64,000 nt of DNA from DASUAO01 sp035763745. GTDB taxonomy: Bacteria; Actinomycetota; Acidimicrobiia; IMCC26256; PALSA-555. Shown here piece after piece: positions 1 through 8,924 of this stretch. The stretch lies in contig DASUAO010000057.1 in NCBI GenBank assembly GCA_035763745.1, positions 22,423 to 86,422 of the forward strand, in the 5' to 3' direction. The notes below the pieces were generated by a model. It was not told where the DNA came from. It ran no database searches and saw only the letters and a program-made list of their open reading frames with translations. Positions within the stretch are counted from its first letter, which is position 1. Each line of letters opens with the position of its first letter. The position numbers and the translations under genes are program-made.

Positions 1-942
1 CTCGTCGACGGCGCCGACGTCCTGATCACCAGCTTCCTCCCGTCGGCCCGCACCAAGCTGCGCATCACGCCCGAGGACCTCTGGGCGATCAATCCCCGGC
101 TCGTCTACGCGAAGGGCCACGGTCAGGGCCAGCGCGGCCCCGACGCCGATCTGGGGGGATTCGACGCGATCAGCTTCTGGGCGCGTGGAGGCGTCGGTCA
201 CATCCTCACCGCCCCCGGCGCCCCCCTCGTGATGCCCCGGGGCGCCTTCGGGGACGCGCCGAGCGGTGCGATGCTCGCCGGCGGGATCGCCGCCGCGCTG
301 TTCCGGCGCGAGCGGACCGGGAAGGGCGCCGTGGTCGACGTCGCCCTCCTCGCGACCGCGGTGTGGCAGCTCAGCACCGACCTCACGTCGACCGCGTTCC
401 TCCGCGAGGAGCCCAAGAAGCTCGAGGCGGGGAAGGCGCTCGCGAACCCGATGGTGGGGCCGTTCCGCAGCGCCGACGACCGTTGGCTCATGCTCAACAT
501 GCTCGACGACGCCCGCCACTGGTCACCGCTGTGCCGTGCACTCGGGTTCGACGACCTCGTCGAGGACCCCCGCTTCGTCGACACCGACGCCCGCCGCGCG
601 AATTCCGGTGCCCTGCACACGCTCATCTCGGAGCGGATCCGATCGCGCCCCCTCGCGGAGGTCGTGGGAGCGCTGGCCGCCGAGGACACGCTGTTCGCGA
701 CGATGGCCTCGCCGCTCGAGGTGATCGACGACCCCCAGGTCGTGGCGAACGGATACCTCGCGCAGCACCCGACCGTTCCCGGCGCGCGTCTCGCCACGGC
801 ACCGATGCAGTTCGATGACGAGATGACCCGGGTCACGCGCGCGGCTCCCGAGCTCGGCGAGCACACCGACGAGGTCCTCGCCGAGGTCGGACTGCATGCC
901 GACGACATCCGCGCGCTCCGCGACGAGGGCGCGATCGCCTGA
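1..942 (+). CDS. Family III CoA transferase (CaiB/BaiF type), 5' end missing
   Basis: Frame 1 is open from the first base of the window, so the gene starts upstream; 313 residues are visible of a family that usually has about 380-400. Family III CoA transferases move CoA between carboxylic acids in the cytoplasm. The segment PRGAFGDAPSG followed by ALFRRERTGKG matches the usual region around the catalytic aspartate, which would be visible residue 85. The C-terminal part (ANPMVGPFRSADDRWLMLN) is also typical. The acid substrate cannot be told from sequence. The downstream gene has its own promoter, so no operon is implied. Confidence 0.9.
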   Translation, partial: LVDGADVLITSFLPSARTKLRITPEDLWAINPRLVYAKGHGQGQRGPDADLGGFDAISFWARGGVGHILTAPGAPLVMPRGAFGDAPSGAMLAGGIAAALFRRERTGKGAVVDVALLATAVWQLSTDLTSTAFLREEPKKLEAGKALANPMVGPFRSADDRWLMLNMLDDARHWSPLCRALGFDDLVEDPRFVDTDARRANSGALHTLISERIRSRPLAEVVGALAAEDTLFATMASPLEVIDDPQVVANGYLAQHPTVPGARLATAPMQFDDEMTRVTRAAPELGEHTDEVLAEVGLHADDIRALRDEGAIA

Positions 943-977
943 GGCGAGCGACCGGGAGCGGCCCGAATCCCAATGGA

Positions 978-983
978 TAGGGT
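978..983 (+). promoter_or_regulatory. Leaderless -10 element of the PAC2 gene
   Basis: TAGGGT lies exactly 6 bases before the ATG at 990. This TANNNT-N6-start layout recurs across the window and predicts a transcript that begins at or next to the start codon. No Shine-Dalgarno sequence is present. Confidence 0.6.
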
Positions 984-989
984 GGTCGC

Positions 990-1871
990 ATGGCGGATGG
1001 ACTCGTCTGGGACCACGTTCCCGAGCATCTCCGGCGACCGGTGCTCGTCGCCGGCTTCGAGGGGTGGAACGATGCCGCGGATGCGGCATCGAGCGCCGCC
1101 GCGTGGCTCTCGCTGCACGGCGCGACGAGCGCGACCCAGGTGGCGTCGATCGATCCCGAGATGCACTTCGACTTCCAGTCGCGCCGCCCGACCGTCGAGA
1201 TCCTCGACGGCGTCGCTCGAGGGATCGCGTGGCCGGAGAACGTGTTCTCCGCGGTGCAGCGCGAGGAGCGCGACCTCGTCGTGCTCCGCGGAATCGAGCC
1301 GAGCTACTACTGGCGGTCGTTCAGCTCGGCCGTGCTCGAAGTCGCTCGGGCCACGGGGTGCGAGCTGGTGGTCACGTTCGGCGCACTGCTCGCCGACGTC
1401 CCGCACACCCGCACCGCCCGGGTCACTGGAGCCACGACCGACCCCGGGCTCGTCGACCGCCTCGGGCTCGCGCCGTCCACCTACCAGGGACCGACGGGGA
1501 TCGTGGGGGTGCTCCACGACCACTGCCGCCAGGTCTCGATGCCGTCGGTGTCGCTGTGGGCCCCGGTCCCCCACTACCTCGCATCGCCCCCGAACCCCCC
1601 GGCGACCCTCGCGCTCCTCGACCGCCTCGGCGCACTGTGTGGGATCGAGTTCGATCTCGATCGCCTTCGCCGGACGGGCGAGGTCTGGCGCACGAAGGTC
1701 GACGAGGTCGCGGCCGCCGACGACGACGTCAGCTCGTACGTCCACACGCTCGAGGAACGCTACGACCAGGAGGTCGCCGCGCGTCCCGAGTGGGGCGAGG
1801 ACCTCCCGAATGGCGACGAGCTCGCCACCGAGGTCGAGCGCTACCTCCGGGAGCAGCGCGGCGATCGATGA
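990..1871 (+). CDS. PAC2 family protein (proteasome-assembly-chaperone-like)
   Basis: A 293-residue protein with the actinobacterial PAC2 hallmark FEGWNDAADAASSAAAWL near residues 24-41, followed by a conserved WPENVFSAV segment. It resembles the M. tuberculosis Rv2125 group. Members are cytoplasmic; their fold is shared with eukaryotic proteasome assembly chaperones, but the bacterial role is poorly known. No proteasome genes are in the window. The start is fixed by the leaderless -10 element 6 bases upstream. The stop overlaps the next start as ATGA, so the SRPBCC gene is translationally coupled. Confidence 0.88.
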   Translation: MADGLVWDHVPEHLRRPVLVAGFEGWNDAADAASSAAAWLSLHGATSATQVASIDPEMHFDFQSRRPTVEILDGVARGIAWPENVFSAVQREERDLVVLRGIEPSYYWRSFSSAVLEVARATGCELVVTFGALLADVPHTRTARVTGATTDPGLVDRLGLAPSTYQGPTGIVGVLHDHCRQVSMPSVSLWAPVPHYLASPPNPPATLALLDRLGALCGIEFDLDRLRRTGEVWRTKVDEVAAADDDVSSYVHTLEERYDQEVAARPEWGEDLPNGDELATEVERYLREQRGDR

Positions 1872-2347
1872 GCCGGGCGCCGGTCAGCCGAGTCCGGGCG
1901 CGCGTCGACATCGACGCCCCGCCCGCCGCCGTGTTCACGTTCTTCGACGATCTCGCCAACGCCCCGGTCCTCGTCCCCGGTCTCGTCGAGGTGGTGTCGG
2001 TCGAGCCGCGCCCGGACGGGGGTCGACACGTCGCCTACACGATCCGGGCGCGTGACGGCAACCTCGTCGACGCGAGCAGCGAGCACCTCGAGCACCGACC
2101 ACCGGAGCGGACCGTGACCCGAGGAGTGCAATCGGGTGTCGAGACGCGCTCGATCCGGGAGTTCCTGCCATTGGCCGATGGGCGGACGCGGGTCGTGACC
2201 ACGGTCGAGTGGTCGGTCCCCATCCGCTACGTCGGTGCGCTGGTCACCGCGCCGCTGCGTGGACCGCTGCGTCGATCCATCCGTGCGGCTCACGCCACCG
2301 CGAAGCAACGGCTTGAATCCGGTCCTGCGTCTCTCACCCCGCCATAG
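1868..2347 (+). CDS. SRPBCC (START/polyketide-cyclase-like) family protein
   Basis: A 159-residue protein starting ARVDIDAPPAAVFTFFDDLA, the typical first strand and helix of the SRPBCC helix-grip fold, followed by alternating strands (RHVAYTIRARDG, TRVVTTVEWSVPI) and a long C-terminal helix. Such proteins bind hydrophobic ligands or act as cyclases; no ligand can be named. The ATG sits inside the ATGA junction with the PAC2 gene. The last codons and the TAG stop lie within a long palindrome (2326-2363), so the coding end and a probable terminator overlap. Confidence 0.85.
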   Translation: MSRAPVSRVRARVDIDAPPAAVFTFFDDLANAPVLVPGLVEVVSVEPRPDGGRHVAYTIRARDGNLVDASSEHLEHRPPERTVTRGVQSGVETRSIREFLPLADGRTRVVTTVEWSVPIRYVGALVTAPLRGPLRRSIRAAHATAKQRLESGPASLTPP

Positions 2348-2363
2348 GCGGGTGAGAGACGCA
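2326..2363. repeat. Palindromic repeat copy 1, probable bidirectional terminator
   Basis: TGCGTCTCTCACCCCGCC pairs with GGCGGGTGAGAGACGCA across an ATA loop: a 17-bp stem with one bulged C. It lies between two convergent genes, covers the TAG stop of the plus-strand gene and begins 21 bases past the minus-strand peptidase stop. There is no T-tract, as is common for high-GC terminators. A second copy at 39426-39463 has compensating changes in two neighbouring base pairs and the same ATCAA flank. Confidence 0.75.
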
Positions 2364-2383
2364 TCAACTCCACAGGGTGATGG

Positions 2384-3706
2384 TCAGGCGTCGAGGAGGT
2401 CGTGGGCGACGGCTTCCCACAGCTGCTCGGTGAGAGCGAGCGAGTCGACATCGACCCGCTCGTCGTTGCCGTGGAACATCGTCGCGTAGTCCTCGAAGCT
2501 CAGCTTCTGGCTGAACAGCCCGAACCCGTAGCCCACCGAGCCGGCCCGACGGAAGAAGCGGTTGTCGGTCCCTCCGACCATCAGGAACGGGACGAGCGCC
2601 GAGCCCTCCACCAACCGGCCCGTGACCCGCGCGAGGGAGTCCCACAGCGGGGTGTCGATCGGCGACGCGGTCGACGGGTCGTCGTTGCACTCGAGCTCGA
2701 CGCGGTCGGCGAGGTCGCCGAGGACCTCGTCGAGCATCGCCCGCACCTCGTCGCCGGTCTGGCCCGGCAGCGTCCGGATGTCGACCTCGAGCTCGACGGA
2801 GTCCGGGACGACGTTGGTCTTGATCCCCCCGTGCATCACGTTGGGTGAGAACGTCGTGTGCGTGCACGCGTGCACGAGGCGGCTCATCCCGAGTGGGAGC
2901 TCAGGGAGCGCCTGGCGGAGCCCGTCGGGGTCGAGGAACGCCTCGGTGATCTCCTTCGGGTAGTGCATGCCCTCCACGAATTTGCGCCACACGTCGTGGA
3001 TCCGCGTCTCGGGCTGGTACTCGAAGATCCGGCGCACGACCTCCGACGCGGTCACGACCGCGTTGTCGGTGCGGAACGGCTGGGAGCCGTGCCCCGGCGT
3101 CCCGTGGATCTTCAGCTTCGACCAGAACGTGCCCTTCTCCGACGTGAGCACCGGGAGGCGCGGGCCTTCGGGCGTGGGCATCTGGTAGCCGCCGGACTCC
3201 GTGAGCACGTAGTCGGCGTACACCGCGTCGCGCTCGTGCTCGACGAGGTACTTCGCCCCCCAGGTCCCGAGCGCCTCCTCGTCGGCGACCGCGAGGTAGA
3301 TGAGGGTGCCCTTCGGCGTGAAGCCGGAGCGCGCCAGCCTGCTGAACGCGACGGCCTGGGTCGCAGTGAGGTTCAGCATGTCGACGGCGCCGCGGCCCCA
3401 CACGAAGCCGTCGACGAGGTCGCCGGAATAGGGCTCCCGGCTCCACCCCTCCTCGTTGACGGGGACGACGTCGGTGTGACCCATGAGCAGCAGGCTCGGC
3501 GCGTCCGGGTCGGACCCCTCGATGCGTGCGACGAGGCTCGCCCGCCCCGGCTGCGGCTCGAACCGCTCCATGTCGAGCCCGGTGCTGCCGAGGTAGCCCT
3601 CGAGGATGTCGGCAGCGTGCACCTCCTGGCCGGACTCAACGGTTCCGTCGTTGACGCACTTCGCCTTGATCAGCTGCTGGAGCAGGTGGACCGACTCGTC
3701 GCTCAT
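2384..3706 (-). CDS. M20 family metallopeptidase
   Basis: A 440-residue zinc peptidase of the M20/M25/M40 family, which hydrolyses dipeptides or N-acyl amino acids. Visible motifs are GHTDV (His77, Asp79), GRGAVDM (bridging Asp109) and ADEEALG (general-base Glu143 and Glu144), then a lid or dimerisation domain and late metal-site residues around GGTDNRFFRR and FHGNDERVD. The chosen ATG overlaps the TGA of the upstream hydrolase (ATGA); a longer frame upstream has no support. The gene ends 21 bases before the palindrome at 2326-2363. The substrate is unknown. Confidence 0.93.
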   Translation of the reverse strand: MSDESVHLLQQLIKAKCVNDGTVESGQEVHAADILEGYLGSTGLDMERFEPQPGRASLVARIEGSDPDAPSLLLMGHTDVVPVNEEGWSREPYSGDLVDGFVWGRGAVDMLNLTATQAVAFSRLARSGFTPKGTLIYLAVADEEALGTWGAKYLVEHERDAVYADYVLTESGGYQMPTPEGPRLPVLTSEKGTFWSKLKIHGTPGHGSQPFRTDNAVVTASEVVRRIFEYQPETRIHDVWRKFVEGMHYPKEITEAFLDPDGLRQALPELPLGMSRLVHACTHTTFSPNVMHGGIKTNVVPDSVELEVDIRTLPGQTGDEVRAMLDEVLGDLADRVELECNDDPSTASPIDTPLWDSLARVTGRLVEGSALVPFLMVGGTDNRFFRRAGSVGYGFGLFSQKLSFEDYATMFHGNDERVDVDSLALTEQLWEAVAHDLLDA

Positions 3707-4965
3707 GTCCCGCCTCCCGATGTCGCGTCGTCCGGCTCCGCGAGGGCCGATGTTGCGCGTGGGTCGAGCCGATAGAGGAGCCGACCGTCGGCCTCCTTCC
3801 ACCGCTCGGCGCGCCCGGCGAGCGCCATGTGCTCGAGGTGGGCGAAGGTCTCGCTCTCGGCCATGACACCCCAGTGCTTCTTGGGGAAGATCCCGCGGGC
3901 GAGGTCCTGCACGCTCGCGGAACCGAGGGACTGGGATGCGTCGACCAACATCAGCATCCGCTCCTCGTGGTGCTCCTTGATCGCCTCGACGCGACCCGGG
4001 ACGTCGTCGAACGGGTGCCCGTGGGCCGGGAGACCCAGCGTCACGCCGTCGAGCGCCGCGACGAGGTCGAGCGTCTGGAGGTACGAGCGCAACGCGTCGC
4101 CGCCGTTGCCCACGCCCGAGATGTGGGGGGTGATCGACGGGAGCACGTGGTCACCGGAGAGGAGCACCCCGTGCTCGGGGTCGTACAGGCAGAGGTGGTC
4201 GACGGTGTGACCCGGCGTGTGGATCGAGACCCACTCACGCCCGGCGAGCTCCATGCGCTCACCATGGACGACGCGTCGGCTCGGCCGAGGCGGCCGGAAC
4301 AGCTTGCGCAGCGCACGGATCATGAGTCGCCGGGTGAGGGGCGGCATGGGGTGCTTGCTCCCACCCCAGGGCGTCTCGCCGCCCCAGGGCACCGAGCCGG
4401 ACTGCAGCTCGGTGGTGGGATCGTGGCGCAACGGGTCGTCGGCGTAGTCGTCGGCGTGGTCGGCGATGGTGGGGATCTCCTCGGCGCCGAGGTCGAGCGC
4501 CTGTGCCGCGGCGGCCGCGACACGCTCGGCCTCCATCGCCTCCTCTTCGGTCGAGAGCCGGTTCCGCCGGCTCGTCTCCTCGAGCGACCACGTGGTGAAC
4601 GCACGGTGCGCGACCAGCTCGGCCTTGGCCTCGTGCTTGATGCGCCCGGCTCCCCCGAAGTGGTCGGGGTGGGAGTGCGTGACGATGACGGTGTGGATGT
4701 CCTTCACGCCGAAGCCGGCCGACTTCAGGCGGGCCTTGAGCGCCCGCCACGACGACGGGCCGGGCAGACCGGGATCGACCACGGCGAGCCCGCGGTCGTC
4801 GAGCAGGCCGTAGGTGTTGACGTGCCCGAGCCCCGGCATCCAGATCGGGAGCTGCATCCGGATGATCCCCGGCGCGACCTCGACGACCTCCTCCGAGGCG
4901 GGTTCCTGCTCCTGGCGGTGTCGCTTCGGTCGGGGGGCCTCGGTGTCGTGCTCGGTGGTCACCAC
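3703..4965 (-). CDS. Metallo-beta-lactamase-fold hydrolase
   Basis: A 420-residue protein with the dinuclear metal signature THSHPDHFGG (His97, His99, Asp101, His102), then HTPGHTVDH and LSGDHVLP, which supply the remaining ligands. The family includes glyoxalase-II-like thioesterases and other hydrolases, and the substrate cannot be told. Compared with a minimal MBL domain it has a charged N-terminus, an insertion between the first motif and the third histidine, and a C-terminal winged-helix-like part. The start GTG (followed by a second GTG) lies 6 bases after TAGCCT. The stop overlaps the M20 peptidase start. Confidence 0.9.
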   Translation of the reverse strand: MVTTEHDTEAPRPKRHRQEQEPASEEVVEVAPGIIRMQLPIWMPGLGHVNTYGLLDDRGLAVVDPGLPGPSSWRALKARLKSAGFGVKDIHTVIVTHSHPDHFGGAGRIKHEAKAELVAHRAFTTWSLEETSRRNRLSTEEEAMEAERVAAAAAQALDLGAEEIPTIADHADDYADDPLRHDPTTELQSGSVPWGGETPWGGSKHPMPPLTRRLMIRALRKLFRPPRPSRRVVHGERMELAGREWVSIHTPGHTVDHLCLYDPEHGVLLSGDHVLPSITPHISGVGNGGDALRSYLQTLDLVAALDGVTLGLPAHGHPFDDVPGRVEAIKEHHEERMLMLVDASQSLGSASVQDLARGIFPKKHWGVMAESETFAHLEHMALAGRAERWKEADGRLLYRLDPRATSALAEPDDATSGGGT

Positions 4966-4971
4966 GCGGGC

Positions 4972-4977
4972 AGGCTA
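4972..4977 (-). promoter_or_regulatory. Leaderless -10 element of the MBL-fold hydrolase
   Basis: TAGCCT on the minus strand lies 6 bases before the GTG start at 4965 and would drive the two-gene hydrolase and M20 peptidase unit. Confidence 0.6.
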
Positions 4978-5036
4978 CCGCCCCCACCGGTCTCGCCCTT
5001 CGGGCGCACGTCGACCTCCTCGCCGGCCGCGCTCGA

Positions 5037-6476
5037 TCAGGCGCGCGCCGCCCAGGGTGCGAGCTTCGGCCACGGCCGGGCCGCTTCGAACACCGCACCG
5101 GCTGCGAGGCACACGAGATCGTCGTGACGTGGGGCGACGACCTGGAGTCCGACGGGCAACCCGTCGACGAGCCCGACGGGGACCGTCGCCGCGGGTTGAC
5201 CGGTGAGGTTGAACGGAGCGACGAAGGCCGCCGACATCCCGAACAGCGTGACGGCCTTGCCGTTGACGTCGCCTCGGAGCTCGCCCTCCGCGGCGAGGGC
5301 CGGCTTGGGGGTGGTGGGCGTCAGCAGGAGGTCGACGTCCTCGAACACGGCCGCGAGCGCGACGAGCAGCTCGTGGCGGCGCCGGTTCGCCTTGGCGACG
5401 ACGTCGGGACGGAGGTGCGCGAACGACTCGTAGCTCATCCGGGCGACCGTCGTGAGCTCGTCGAGGCGGTCCTTCACGTCGTCGGCGTGCCACGTCATGT
5501 CGTCGATCGTGGAGAGGACACCCCACGAGTTGCCGGGCTTCGGCAGATCGACGTCGAGGGCGACACGCTCGAAACCGGCCTCGGCGATCAGCACCTCGGC
5601 CGCTTCCTCGGCACACCCGGCCGGGCCGGGCTCGGCGTCGGCGAACCCGAACGACGAGACGAACGCGACGCGCAGGCCCCGGAGTCGCTCCTGCGCCGCC
5701 CCCGCCACCAGCTCGTCCTCCCACGAGATCTCGAGCTTCGGGAGGGACGTCGGGTCGGTGGGCGTCGGCCCGGACGTCACGTCGAGGTACCGGGCGGCGT
5801 CGCGCACCGAGCGCACCATCGGACCCCGTACCGGGTTGAGCGACGAGGGAAACGGATCGGGACCCCGGCCCGACCGGCCGAACGTGGCCTTCATGCCGAA
5901 CAGGCCGCTGTACGACGACGGGATGCGGATCGATCCACCGCCGTCGCCTCCTGTGCACATCGGGAACAGCCCGGCCGCGACCGCGGCGGCCGACCCGCCG
6001 GAGGATCCGCCCGGGGTCTTCGAGAGGTCCCACGGGTTGCGGGTGACACCGTGCAGCGGCGTGTTGGTGAAGCTCACCGTGCCGAACTCCGACGCGGTCG
6101 TGAGCCCCGTGATGACCGCGCCGGCGGCCCGCAGCCGCTCGACCTCGGTGTCGTCGCGGTCGGCGACGCAGTCCGCGTAGATCACCGACGCGTGCGTCTC
6201 GGGCCATCCCGCGACCGACGCCAGCTCCTTGACCCCGACGGGCACGCCGGCCAACGGGCCCGGGTCACCGCCTGCGGCCACCTCGGCGTCGATCTCGGCG
6301 GCCCGGACACGCGCGACGCCGGCATCGAGATGGCACACCGAGTTGAGCTCGGGGTCGAGCCGACCGATCCGCTCGAGGTGTGCCTCGAGGAGCTCGACGG
6401 CCGAGATCGTCCCGGCGCGGACGGCGTCGGCGAGATCCCATCCGTCGCGCTCCCACAGCGTCGGTGTCGAGCTCAC
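5037..6476 (-). CDS. Amidase-signature family amidase
   Basis: A 479-residue amidohydrolase with the Ser-cisSer-Lys machinery: catalytic lysine in VGVKELA (Lys83), the signature GGSSGGSAAA (156-165) and the nucleophile serine in GGGSIRIP (Ser182). It hydrolyses a carboxamide; substrate unknown. The family includes GatA, but no gatB or gatC is adjacent, so a stand-alone amidase is more likely. The GTG start overlaps the stop of the upstream WS/DGAT gene (GTGA), making the two co-translated; a longer frame reaching 6584 would overlap that gene by 112 bases and was not chosen. Confidence 0.93.
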   Translation of the reverse strand: MSSTPTLWERDGWDLADAVRAGTISAVELLEAHLERIGRLDPELNSVCHLDAGVARVRAAEIDAEVAAGGDPGPLAGVPVGVKELASVAGWPETHASVIYADCVADRDDTEVERLRAAGAVITGLTTASEFGTVSFTNTPLHGVTRNPWDLSKTPGGSSGGSAAAVAAGLFPMCTGGDGGGSIRIPSSYSGLFGMKATFGRSGRGPDPFPSSLNPVRGPMVRSVRDAARYLDVTSGPTPTDPTSLPKLEISWEDELVAGAAQERLRGLRVAFVSSFGFADAEPGPAGCAEEAAEVLIAEAGFERVALDVDLPKPGNSWGVLSTIDDMTWHADDVKDRLDELTTVARMSYESFAHLRPDVVAKANRRRHELLVALAAVFEDVDLLLTPTTPKPALAAEGELRGDVNGKAVTLFGMSAAFVAPFNLTGQPAATVPVGLVDGLPVGLQVVAPRHDDLVCLAAGAVFEAARPWPKLAPWAARA

Positions 6477-7918
6477 GGCATCACGTCCTGACCGTCGGGG
6501 GAACCTTCTGCTTCGGCCGCGAGCTTGGCGAGCTCGGCGAACGCGTCGTCGATCCCCTCGACCAGCACGTCGAGGTCGCCCCACTGGTCACGGTCGGCGA
6601 GGAGGCCGAGGTGCAGCTCGCCGCAGTACGAGAGGATCGCCACACCGAGGTTGAGGTTGCGCGCGAGCGGCACCATCGGGAACGCCTCCAGCATGCGCGC
6701 GCCCATGCAGTAGAGCGGCTCCTGGGGGCCGGGGATGTTGGTGCACACGAGGTTCACGAACGGCTGATGGTGGACGAGCCGGGCGGCGAGCCCGAGCAGG
6801 GTCGGAGCAGCCCACTCTGCGGCGCCGAGGAGCGCGGCGGCTCCCACGGCCTGCTCGCGCTCCTTCAACCCCTGTGTCGACTCGCGGACGGCGGCGAGCC
6901 GGCGCAGCGGGTCGAGCTCGCCGACTGCGACCGGGACGAACATCGCCGACACGCGGTTCCCGAGCTGCATGCGTTCGGTCTCGTCACGCACCGACACGGG
7001 GCAGAACACCTTGAGCACCAGTTCGGGGTGGAGCTCCCCCCGATGGTCGAGCAGCCGGGCGAGCCCCCCGGCGACGCCGGTGAGGACGACGTCGTTCACG
7101 GTGCCGCCGAAGGCGCGGCGGACCGCCTTCACGTCGTCGAGGGACACACGCGCCTCGGCGAAGCGGCGGCTCCGTCCGACGATCGGGTGGTTGAGCGAGG
7201 TGCGCGGCGCCACGACACCGCCTTCGGTGAGCGTGGTGAGGGATCGGGTGAGCTCTCCGAGCCGGTCGACCGCGCGACGGGGCACCTCGGCGGCGCGTCG
7301 GGTGGCCGAGGCGAGCTGCTGGGTGTTCGCCAGCAGGCCGCGCACGGTGTCGATCAGGACCCGGGCGGGTGGCGGCGCCGGCTGTGGACGCCACTCCGGC
7401 GCATCGAGGATCGTGGGCTCGGGCGTGAAGTCGAGCAGCACGGTCGCCACGTCGACCCCCGAGACCCCGTCGACCAGCGCGTGGTGCGTCTTCTGGAACA
7501 GCGCGATGTGCCCGTCCTCGAGCCCCTCGACGAACCAGATCTCCCAGAGCGGGCGACTGCGGTCGAGCATCTGCGACTGCACCCGCTCGAACAGCGCGAG
7601 CAGCTGCGCTCGCGTCCCGGGCCGGGGCAGCGCGGTGAGGCGGACGTGGTACCCGATGTCGAAGCGATCGTCGTCCACCCAGATCGGTTCGCCCGCGTCG
7701 AGGGGCACCGCCTGCACCCGCTTGCGGAACCGCGGGATGAGGTGGAGGCGCGACGACACGAGGTCGCGCACCTCGCCGAGTCGGAACCGGCCGTCGGACC
7801 CGACGAGGTTCCCGCTCTCGAACACGGCGAGCGATCCCACGTGCATGGGCGTCTCGGGCCGCTCGAGCCGCAAGAAGCTGCCGTCGATCGACGAGAGCCG
7901 GTCGTAGTCAGCCGTCAC
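6473..7918 (-). CDS. WS/DGAT family O-acyltransferase (wax ester synthase / diacylglycerol acyltransferase)
   Basis: A 481-residue bifunctional-type acyltransferase that makes wax esters or triacylglycerol from acyl-CoA at the membrane or lipid bodies. The active-site motif HHALVDG lies at His145-Gly151. Downstream are the conserved VNDVVL and NLVCTNIPGPQEPLY segments. Length fits the family. The GTG start has TAGCCT 7 bases upstream. It shares its transcript with the amidase through a GTGA junction. Storage-lipid enzymes of this type are common in actinobacteria. Confidence 0.95.
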   Translation of the reverse strand: MTADYDRLSSIDGSFLRLERPETPMHVGSLAVFESGNLVGSDGRFRLGEVRDLVSSRLHLIPRFRKRVQAVPLDAGEPIWVDDDRFDIGYHVRLTALPRPGTRAQLLALFERVQSQMLDRSRPLWEIWFVEGLEDGHIALFQKTHHALVDGVSGVDVATVLLDFTPEPTILDAPEWRPQPAPPPARVLIDTVRGLLANTQQLASATRRAAEVPRRAVDRLGELTRSLTTLTEGGVVAPRTSLNHPIVGRSRRFAEARVSLDDVKAVRRAFGGTVNDVVLTGVAGGLARLLDHRGELHPELVLKVFCPVSVRDETERMQLGNRVSAMFVPVAVGELDPLRRLAAVRESTQGLKEREQAVGAAALLGAAEWAAPTLLGLAARLVHHQPFVNLVCTNIPGPQEPLYCMGARMLEAFPMVPLARNLNLGVAILSYCGELHLGLLADRDQWGDLDVLVEGIDDAFAELAKLAAEAEGSPDGQDVMP

Positions 7919-7925
7919 GCCACCG

Positions 7926-7931
7926 AGGCTA
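7926..7931 (-). promoter_or_regulatory. Leaderless -10 element of the WS/DGAT gene
   Basis: TAGCCT on the minus strand lies 7 bases before the GTG start at 7918. Confidence 0.55.
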
Positions 7932-7975
7932 CGCGGGCGCGGCGAAGAAGGGAACGGCTCGACGGGAGGACCGTC

Positions 7976-8845
7976 TCAGCCCAGCAAGGAGGGTGTTGGG
8001 CCTCGGAATCGGCGCACGAGCAACGATCCGACGGCAACCGCCGTCGCACCTCCTACCGCGAGGGGGAGGGTCGCAGCGCCGGTCTCGGGGAGCGTGGGCG
8101 CCTGCGTCACGCTCGCGCTCGCCACCTCGATCGTGGGTGTCGTGGACGGCGGGACGACGACCACGGGCTGGTAGCGGTAGCAGACCTGCACGGTGGCCGC
8201 GGCCCAGGTGTTGATCACCGCCTGCACGTTCCCGCCGCCGCCGGTGAACGTCTCGCTGATCGAGGTCGCGACGTGGAACGGCATCGTCCCGGACCCCGTG
8301 AAGGCAGCGAGGACGGCCGGGTCGGTGGAGGACACGGGCGCCGCGGTGTCGTCGAGCGCGACCGACGGCTGGGTGACGGCGCTCGCGCCGACGTAGTCGA
8401 GCGTCCCGTCGAAGGCGGCGAGCACCTGCGTGGGGATCCGCACGAGCGTGCCGGACACGGGAGCGGGCGACGCGAGGCCGGCGGGACTGGTGAAGGTGAC
8501 GGAGTGGCTCATCTGCTCGGCGAAGGTGACGGGGGTGGCGGCGACGTTCTCGAAGGAGGAGTCGGTGTCGAGATGGACGGACTGCACGGGGACGGTGACC
8601 TCGAGCAGGGTGCCCAGCGCGCCGTCGAACTGCGGCACGGTGGCGTCGGCGTCGATCTCGGTGCGCTGGCGGGCGACGGTCGCGTCGTGGCAGGTGGTGA
8701 CGTCGGCGGGGGTGGCCCCAGCCGGTGGCGCGACGGTGAGCAGCGCCCCGGCGGCCGCGAGGGTCGCCACGAGCCGGGCGGCAGTGCGGCGGGCGCGGCG
8801 GGCGCGTCGGGCGCGGCGGTCGGGACGTGCGGGTTCCAGGGCCAT
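7976..8845 (-). CDS. LPXTG-anchored surface protein with choice-of-anchor E-like domain
   Basis: A 289-residue exported protein. The N-terminus is an arginine-rich n-region followed by a hydrophobic stretch (about 23-40) and a likely cleavage site after PAGA at 44. The body, with VPQFDGALGTLLEV and FTGSGTMPF, resembles choice-of-anchor E domains. The C-terminus has the sortase signal LPETG (252-256), a hydrophobic span and an RRFRG stop-transfer tail. This predicts covalent attachment to the cell wall by a sortase encoded elsewhere. The start has a clear GAGGAG ribosome site 7 bases upstream. The biological role is unknown. Confidence 0.85.
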   Translation of the reverse strand: MALEPARPDRRARRARRARRTAARLVATLAAAGALLTVAPPAGATPADVTTCHDATVARQRTEIDADATVPQFDGALGTLLEVTVPVQSVHLDTDSSFENVAATPVTFAEQMSHSVTFTSPAGLASPAPVSGTLVRIPTQVLAAFDGTLDYVGASAVTQPSVALDDTAAPVSSTDPAVLAAFTGSGTMPFHVATSISETFTGGGGNVQAVINTWAAATVQVCYRYQPVVVVPPSTTPTIEVASASVTQAPTLPETGAATLPLAVGGATAVAVGSLLVRRFRGPTPSLLG

Positions 8846-8924
8846 GGCGGAGCTCCTCGTCGTCGGCGGTGACCGCCCACGACACGATCCCGGCCGAACG
8901 GTGACCGGAGCTCGCCCTTCCGGG

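Noticed and set aside
5124..8872. Very long plus-strand open frames opposite the amidase, WS/DGAT and surface-protein genes
   Set aside because: They mirror third-position GC of the minus-strand genes, have arginine/histidine/glutamate-rich composition without domains, and lack promoter or ribosome-site signals.
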